Assembly (NCBI GenBank): GCA_023974075.1
Contig: CM043791.1
Location: 2,078,009-2,142,008 of the forward strand
Source: Chaenocephalus aceratus
Taxonomy: Eukaryota; Chordata; Actinopteri; Perciformes; Channichthyidae
DNA length: 64,000 bases
Direction of reading: 5' to 3'
A model generated the notes under the pieces. That model was not told where the DNA came from, made no database searches, and saw only the letters and a program-made list of their open reading frames with translations. The position numbers were made by a program, and so were the translations under genes. Position 1 is the first letter of the stretch; each line of letters opens with the position of its first letter. Positions 40,101-49,100 of this stretch are shown piece by piece.

Positions 40101-43100
40101 GCATCGTGGGAAGCGACGTGGAGCATAGCTGGCGTGGCTCCCTGCAAAAGTTGAGCAGTGTTCAACTTTTGACGCCTCCGTGAGGCGTCAGCCAATCGAA
40201 TCATATGCCAGTACGAGCTCTAGCCAATCAAACCGCTGCTTGTGTGTCAGGGGCGGGAGATTCATGTGATTGGTTGTTGGTCGAGTGTCAGACACGCCCG
40301 CCGGCAAGCGTCAACGCACGCCGCTGTGTGGACGGGCCGTGAGAGTGGGTTTCTTGGGTGCCTCCTTGAGACTGTTTGGAAAGTGACCAGAAGTTAGAGA
40401 AGTGTTGATGAAATGGGTGAGAAACGGTAGAATATCAGGAGCGATAGTCTGAAGGAGGTTTGAGGGGATAGGGTCCAGAGGACAGGTGGTAGGGCGGGCA
40501 GAGGTAATGAGGGTAAGAACCTCACTTGGCGAGAGAGGGGAAAAGGAGGTCAGTGTGTGGGTGGAAGGAGGGTCTGGTGACCCAGCGGTGAGTAGAGGTG
40601 AGTCAGAAAAAGAAGAGCGAATATCATCAACCTTTTTTTCAAAGTGGTTAACAAAGTCGCTTGACTTTGAGGAGGGGGGAGGGGCTTTGGGGGGGTCCAA
40701 GAGGGAGGGGGGGAAGGGGCTTTGGGGGGGTCCAAGAGGGTGGAGAAGATGGAAAATAGTTTTTTAGGATTGGAATAGGAAGATTGGATCTTATCTTGAA
40801 AGAAAGTGCTTTTTGCCTGAGAGATGGAAGCAGAGAAAGAGGAGAGGAGAGCCTGATAGGTTAGGAGGTCGTCATGGTGTTTGGATTTCCACCGTTTCCG
40901 CTCTGCTGCCCTAAGGACGGTTCTATTAGCACGCAGTGCGTCATTTAGCCAGGGAGCAGGAGGGGACTGACGAGCCTGCCGAGATGTGAGAGGACAGAGA
41001 GAGTCCAGAGAGGATGAGAGAGTAGAGAGGAGAGTTTCTGCAGCAGAGTTTGGAGGCAGGAGTTGGAACGAGTCAGAGGAAGGGAGGGCTGAGAGCACCG
41101 ACGAGGCAAAGGTAGAGGGGGAGAGGGAACGGAGGTTACGGCGGACAGGTGCAGGATGAGAAGAGATTAGTTTGTTATGTTTGGAAAGGGGTAAAGAGAA
41201 TGAAATATAGAAGTGATCAGATGTGTGGAGCGGGTTTACAGAGAGGTTAGAAGTAGAGCAGTTCCTTGAGAATATGAGATCAAGGACATTGCCAGCTTTA
41301 TGAGTTGGTGGGGAAGGAGACAGTGAGAAAGCAAAGGCGGTTAACAGAGATGTTAGTTCGTCTATCTTCCCCGTCTGGAGATTGAAGTCTCCGAGAAGTA
41401 CAGCGGGAGGGCCAGATTCAGGTGTGATAGGAGATTATCCAATTCCTCCAAGAAGTCTCCCAAGGTGCCTGGTGGACGGTAGAGAACAACAATGGTTCAT
41501 TGTATAGGATGGGTCACTGTGACGGCATGGAATTCAAAGGTGGAAGGAGTGAAGTTAGGTAGCTTGAAGAGGGAAAAGCTCCATTTGGGAGAGAGCAGGA
41601 GACCAGTGCCACCTCCTCTGCCAGTGGGTCTGGGTGTATGGGAGAAGGAATATGCTGTAGAGAGAGCTGCTGGGGTGGATGTGTTGGATGGAGTAATCCA
41701 GGTCTCAGTGAGAGCAAGGAAATCCAGAGACTGCAGGGAAGCGTAGTCAGAGATGAAGTCGGCCTTAGGAACAGCTGACTGGCAGTTCCACAGGCCGCCT
41801 GAAACTAGATGTTGGATGTCAGTGGAGCACGTGGGATAGACGAGAGCAGGCCGGTTATAGCGATTAGGAGATACACGGGGCCAGTGATAATTGCGAGAAG
41901 ACACATGAACAGGAATGGAGAAAATACACATGATTATAGCAGGAGGGGCTAGAAAGCTAAAGAAAAGAAAAATAAGACACCAGTAATACTTAGCTCAATC
42001 AGAGTAGGATTTGCCTCCTCTTTGCCACCCTCGTGACTCCCGCAGGACTCCAATGTCTTTGTCAGTCTTAGAGACTCCCGCAGGACTCCAATGTCTTTGT
42101 CTGTCTGCCGCTGACGCTCAAGGAAAGAGCTACCTAAATGGACGCCTGATTGCTGAGTTCACACAGCTGTGGTGCCACGCCCCTCTAATTAGTTAACTCT
42201 CTACAGCTGATGGGCGACAGCTGAGAGGCCCTGCCTATTTTAATGCACGCTTGATAGCCTACTGAGTAGTGATGGCGAGATGAAGCCTTATGAAGCTTTG
42301 AAGCGTTCCAGCCAATTGGTTCGCAAAAGGGTTCATCTAATTTCATCATGGGCTTCATTTGAACACAAACCCCCCTGTTAGTCAAAGTGTGTACAACAGG
42401 CAGATTGGACATCTCAACAGTGTGCTCTATCTCATACCGAGTTCCCAATGAGTAAAGCCTTAGAATAACTCTAAACAACGAACATTAAATCATATTTTCA
42501 TGTTAACAATATTGTATTTATTACAGTTGAATGATTGTGATTGAAAAGCCTAAGGAGGCTGGTAAACATTGCAAAGAGGGATTTAATTCCTTAATAATAT
42601 TCATAAACGTAACCATGTTGTAGCCTGAGAAAGGCTAAACCATATCAAAGAATACATTTATTAACTACATTATCTCATTTAGCTGTAGCTTTTATAAACA
42701 ACAAAAAATACGTATTGTTCAGTCGTTGAACCAGCGACCCTGCGGTCACGAGTCAACTGCTTTCCAGCTGAGCCACAGCACACACACTGAAGCTCCCTGA
42801 AAACACTACAAGATATGTATTCCTGTATTTATTGATGTTTTTATTCCTACTTTTATTTATGCTTGTATCTATGTATACTTATGACATGTTCCGACCTCTA
42901 TAAGTGAGGGTCTGAGCTCTCTTGATTCCATCGTGTCACCGGGCCCGCCGGGTACAGGAGGGGTAATATGGTTCTTATTATACATCCATGGGTATTATGA
43001 GCGTTGTGGTTCAACGGTTCAACCGATCTGAATCGCTTCCTGATGCAGTCACGTGGTATCGACAGGCAGCGAGGCTTCGTTTGTCATCGATGACGTCACT

Positions 43101-46100
43101 GGCCCAAAACGATACAAGCCTCGGTACAAGCTTCACAAAAAGCTTCGGGGATTACTCGACACACGCTCCGAAGCCTCGGCGCAATACGTAACATCTCTAC
43201 TACTGAGCCCTGTGTAACAGGTTCACGTGATCAGATCTGAGATTTAAAATCTCTCAAAAGCGCCGATTTAGCTACAATAACTACAGAACAATTATACAGA
43301 GTAGAATAAATGAAGTCTAATTAAACAAGAATATTACATACAGTGGTTGCTGCGTCAATAGGTATTGTCGCCACTGGGACAAGATGCACGGAGTCGGAGC
43401 AAAGACCTATTGAAATCCTTGTGATTATTTTCTTTTTATTATTTTTTTCTACCAAATTAATTGACTTTTTGAGGGCCTTACATGCTCAGAAGACGGAGAT
43501 TTGTTCACACACTTGTAAGGTCTGTTGAAAATGTTGATATTTTGGGGGTTTCATTGGTGAGAAAATTGATATTTTGGGGGTTTCATAATTGGTGGACTCA
43601 AAATGGCTCTATAGCGCCCCCTAACAAGCAGTGTGTTGTTGTGCTTTCACCGACAAGTCTGAATTTTGTATGCATATGTAGCATGATGGGACGCAAAAAA
43701 AGTGAATGGGAGGCATATCGTAAACCCAACAAGAAGTCGGCCATCTTTTTTTAATGTTCAACTTTTGCAATTTTTGCCCTTTTCAGGGCCCGTGTCAAAA
43801 TCTCCTCCTACAGTTTTAATCCGATCGACTCCAAATGTGGCCAGTACCATCAGAAGACTTGGAGAATCACAATTTATCGTTTGTTTTTTGTCGATATCAA
43901 ACGATCTTGCCGTGTCGTTGTGGTGGAAAACATCTCAACCGTATACTCCTCATGGATGATGAGAGTCCCGCCCTGAAGACAGCTGCATGACCAAAGTCAC
44001 TCATCTACATAGCGCCCCCTGCTGGGACCAGGAAGTAACAGCTTTTGGACAAAAAAGTCCTCCTCCCAGATTCTTCAGATCCCTCTGAAACGTGATCAGA
44101 TAAGCCTTCAGAGGTGGGGGAAGCTCCAAAGTGAAAGTGGTGTGTCTGGGTGTAACTCGCCTCTATACGGTCAAAACCTTTCAAAACTTCACACGTTTGA
44201 TAAAAGCGTCCTGAAGACATCTATAGGCCAATTTTCGATCATAGTCATAGCGCCCCCTTGTGACCACAGGAAGTTACTGTTGCTAGACTTTGGCTTACAG
44301 CTCTCAGCAGGTTAATCAGATCACCTTCATATTTGGCCAGCTTAATATCAAGACATTCACCTTTCCAGACGCTGAGGCTTGTGCGGTGTCGTAGAACGCC
44401 ATGGCTACGCATTGTTCCCCATCAACAGTACTTATTTTGGGCTAAGTGATGCATATACAAGCACGAAACTTGGCAAACACATTAACAGCGATGATCTTAG
44501 TTAACTTATATGGTTGTTGTGTTTTGGTGTGGCAAGGTGGCTCTATAGCGCCCCCTAAAATACTTCAACATACTTATTTGGGGTTTAGCGACGCATGTAG
44601 GCAACTCCTACAAAATTTGGCATACGCGTTAACAGTGATGATCTTAGTTAACCGATAGGGTTGTTGTGTTTTGCCGTGGGAAGGGGGCGAGAGCCCCCTA
44701 AAAAACACAGAACTTGGCACACGCGTTAACAGGGAGGATGTTAGTTAACTGCGAAACGAAAGTGTTGGCAGGAAGTAGCTTATTTGTGCACATGCTCAGA
44801 AAAATGTGGGTTAATGTTAATATGGATTGGTTCGTGACGATGGCGATTCAGTGCTGCACATGCAGGGATCCTTGAAATACCCCAACGTGTGCGTTGACTT
44901 GCGAAGGCCTGTTTATCGCTGCTTGCAGCTTTAATGTGTAAGTGTTTTTCATAATGCATTTATTTAAGTCAACGTTTCAGTTTTTCATTGCCACATTCTT
45001 AACTTTGCCAAATAAATGGAGACTATAAGATCTTTATAAAGTTCTTACCGTGAGTCCCTGTGTAAAGACTCCTTCAGTTAGGAAATCCGACAACATCCGC
45101 AGAACAGATGCTCCCTGGGGATGTGAAAACACTTTTAAAACTTTATGAAGACCAGACTTTGTAGCAAATGATATGGCATATTTGTGAGAAAACTGATTAT
45201 GGGAGAAAAGTAATTGGGAGTATTGATTTTAGGATCAGAGATGGCAAAGTGTCCTGCTTCTCTTAAGGCCTGGCAGTGTGAGGTCACCTTGCTGTATGAG
45301 ATGGCATCAAACAGCTCACTGATCTGGGCTGGTCTCTGAATGTCCTCTTCTTTAGAGGACAGAGGGTGAGAAGAGGTCAGGGCATCAACAGCAAACACCC
45401 TGTGGACGTCATTGAGCACGATGAGGTCTGTCTATTATGAGACGAATAAGAAAAAACAGACTCCTTCAATCAATGTCACCATCATCCTACACTGCTCTTA
45501 TTGCTGAGGCCATGAGAGGCACATTTTACTATGTTCCAATCGGGTTCAGCGTTGTCAGCTCCCAGGTACTCAACATAGGATGCAAACCCTTCATTCAGCC
45601 ACAAGTCATTCCACCACCTCAGGGTCACCAGATTACCAAACCACTGAAGGGAGAGCACAGAGCACAGGACCAAACGTGAAATACAACAAATAACCCAGAC
45701 AGCAGCGCTTCAGATCTGCAGCCCTGAGAGTACCACTAAGCGTCTCTTTCAAGGTCATGCACAATCTCTCTAAATATATTTGTTATTATTAAATGAGTTC
45801 CAAACTGAAGAAAGCGTCAGTGGTGGGAAGAAGTGCTGAGATTTTGGACTTAAATAACAGTAGCAATAATACATTTAAAAGTACTTTGTTACAAGTAAAG
45901 GTCATTCATTCAAAATGTTACTTGAGTAAACAAAAGTATTGGCATCAAATTAATAAAAGTTCCAAAAGTATTCAATAATGGTCCATTTCAGATCAATAAA
46001 AAATACAATATTGTCTTCTGAAATGTAGTGAAGAAGTATGAAGTCAAATTAAGTGAGAATACTCAGGTATAGTACAAGTACCTCAAAGTTGTACTTAAGT

Positions 46101-49100
46101 ATCGAACTTGAGTAAATGTAACCACTATAAAGCGATTCACATGACAAGCAGAAGTAACACAAGCGATTACTATAATGACTTTGAACATACATGTAGACAG
46201 GCAGGTCTGCATGGTGCACAGAGACCCAGATACATTTGTTATTAACATAAAAAAAGTCAAATTATTTAAATATTTGACAAAAAGTAAATTAGAACTTAGT
46301 GAAATGCTACTTGATGCAACAATATTTTCTAGAAATGTCTCATATAAATATAATTATATACACACATAAAAGCAATTTTACTTCCAATTATGTATTTGGC
46401 CTTTTATACTTATTTAAGTACTTTTGCTTTCGTAAGATTTATAATGCAGGACTTTTAAGTATTTTGAAAATAAAGTGTTGGTACTTTTACTCAAGGAAAG
46501 CATCTGAATACTTCTTTCACCGCCAGTTAAAGCTTTGCTGCTCATACAGCATTTTAAATTGCACAAATACTACATTTAGTATTACAGTGTTAAATTGTAG
46601 TATTGAAACCTAACCATGTGGGCTAGTTCATGAGCGATGATGGTAGCAATCCTCTCCTTGTTGGAATTGGAGGAGAAAGACTCGTCGTAGAGCAGAGCCG
46701 TCTCTCTGTAGGTGATCAGACCCCAGTTCTCCATAGCTCCAGCATTGAAGTCTGGTAGAGCTATCTGATCTGCATTGGGAAATAAATGATTTGTGGTCCA
46801 TTACATGTGGAGTTACTATTTTTTTATAAGTTGACAAAAGTCGTTTCTAACTGCACCGTAGTTAAAATATGTAATCTGGAGAGAGGGTGGCCTAGAAAGA
46901 GAAATTAAAACAATTTAACAAAACCAGGGTTGGACAGATTGAGCGGGCCAATGAAGAGGTGATGATGGATTACAACTCTCATGAAACACTTAGACAATTA
47001 CAGTTAATAATTGATTCTGTTGTGATCTCTCTCAGATGCCGCTCCCAAAGCCATGTCATAAACACACACACACATCCCCGTGATGAACAGATAAGTCTTC
47101 CATCAATAGACAAGCGGAGAGATGAAGCACGAGCATGTTTTATATGGGTTCAGAATGACTGACACAGCGGTGGAGGTCAATGTCTAACACTAAAAACAGA
47201 TCTTTTTGGGGTTGATCATAAAAGCACACATGATGGCAGTAAACACGATAGCAAGACCTACTTACCACGAAGGGGAGTGAAACAGCTGTTTAATGTAGCT
47301 GTATTGTACGCATTTATTACATGTTGAGCAAACAAAGGGAAGTACTTACTGAATGCAACAAGAATACATTTAACAAAGATACATGCCAAAAGGAGGATAT
47401 TGAAATGAAGCATCGCCTCAGAACATCATGTGGTGGACTCACCAGACTTTGGCAGAGGGTATTTGGAACTGTAATAGCCCTCAAAGAATTTAAGGATGGG
47501 TCCAGTCTTGTTGAGGGCGTACTGTCCTTGCCCAGCATCAATAGCAGGCTTTCTGGCAAAGATGCGGATCTAAACAAAAAGCACATCTTATCTTAAACAT
47601 TACATAAGACACATAAAACACATCACACCCTTTTTTATATCTCTCTCTCTCTCACTCTGTCTCTCTCTCACTATCTCTCTATCTCTCTCTGTCTCTCTCA
47701 CTATCTCTCTATCTCTCTCGGTCTCTCTCTCTATCTATCTATCTATCTCTCTCTCTCTCTCTATGTCTCCCTCCAAAATGTTTTTTTTAACTGTTGCTAA
47801 CAATGCCAGCTTGAGAAAGTACAGCTTATTTTAGTAAAAATATACACAATATATCTTCTAGTTATATCTTCACTTGAGAAGATAACAACGTAACACTATT
47901 TGTATTAATTATCATTTATCAATTAGCACGTGTCCTGATTGATGAAATCGCTCTTCTACATATATTTAGGCACAAAAGTGAACAAAGCTATTTCATAACG
48001 TGTATCATTTAAAGATTCCTATGACTTCAGTGCCCTCCACTAGTTTCATCAAAAAGACCCCATGGTGGCGTGCACTCTTACCCCCTAAACGCACTCTTAC
48101 CCCCTAAACGCACTCTTACCCCCTAAACGCACTCTTACCCCCTAAACGCACTCTTACCCCCTAAACGCACTCTTACCCCCTAAACGCACCAGGAGCGTCT
48201 GCGCCACGCTGCGCCACGCTGCGCCACGCTGCGCCACGCGCTGCGCGCCACGCTGCGACCTCCTCCTGCGACCTCCTCCTGCGACCTAACACACCAGGCG
48301 CGTTTCAAAACGTTGCGGAAGCGGAGCGTCGTGTGTGCAGCCTCGCAGTTGTTGTTGATTTTGGAATATTTCCTGGACATTTGTACTTCTACAAGTAGTA
48401 GGCTACGTAGTTAAATGGTTTATGTTTGTGTCTGTTTAAATCGTGTTTATTGTTGTTATTTCCTATGTTGTTGTGTTGTAGACTACAGACACAGTTAATA
48501 ATAATTGTAATATTCCAGTTATAAACGACATGAATCAAAGATGTGTTGCTGTATTTTAGTGGTAAAAAAATATGCATTCATCATCATAATTATTGTATAT
48601 ATATATAATTGACAGTGCCTGTAAACCGGAGGAGAACGCTGCAGTACTTGAAAGACGGTGGTGGGGGGGAGGAGAAGGAGCCGGTGTTGGGTGCACCCCC
48701 TCAACCAGCAAAGCAGACAACAAGGTGATTTTCATCACTTCCTGCCTGCGCCGCGCCGCGTCAAAATAGGATTCATCCTATATCTTAGAAAGTCCTTGCG
48801 GCGAGGAGCTTCTGGGACGCTTCGAGCGTCTGGTGGAATAGCACCCATTGACTAGAGTGGCCGTGATCTTTGCGAACGCCGCGGCGCGGCCGTAACGCAG
48901 CGCAGACGCTCCTGGTGCGTTTAGGGGTTACAGCTATGGAGCGAGAAGCTGCAATCACTAAAGACACACAACATATTATTGAATTATTATACACTTACCA
49001 GCACATCATCAATGGTGTTATTGATCTGAGCAAAGTCACTGACAATGAAGGCCAGCAGGTACGTGGACATTTTCTCAGTTGGACCGAAAGCTGTCTTCTG

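Larger units (their letters stand above)
38446..42000 (-). mobile_element. L2-type LINE, near full length, frameshifted
   Basis: Reading on the minus strand, the endonuclease (41931-41497) has [12 protein letters not shown] and [13 protein letters not shown] linker follows ([20 protein letters not shown]). RT has [68 protein letters not shown], the catalytic YADD (39509-39520, in a shifted frame), [26 protein letters not shown] and [20 protein letters not shown]. The 3' end is GTCGCTTTGGATAAAAGCGT and ATGTA-type repeats. It carries a 316-bp element at 40024. It lies in anpep intron 9. Confidence 0.88.

Noticed and set aside
41492..41746. Plus-strand frame opposite the LINE endonuclease
   Set aside because: It is antisense to the minus-strand L2 LINE, which carries the recognisable motifs.
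48073..48290. Regularly spaced repeats resembling a CRISPR array
   Set aside because: The 19-bp units are head to tail with no spacers, followed by other short tandem units, in a vertebrate genome.
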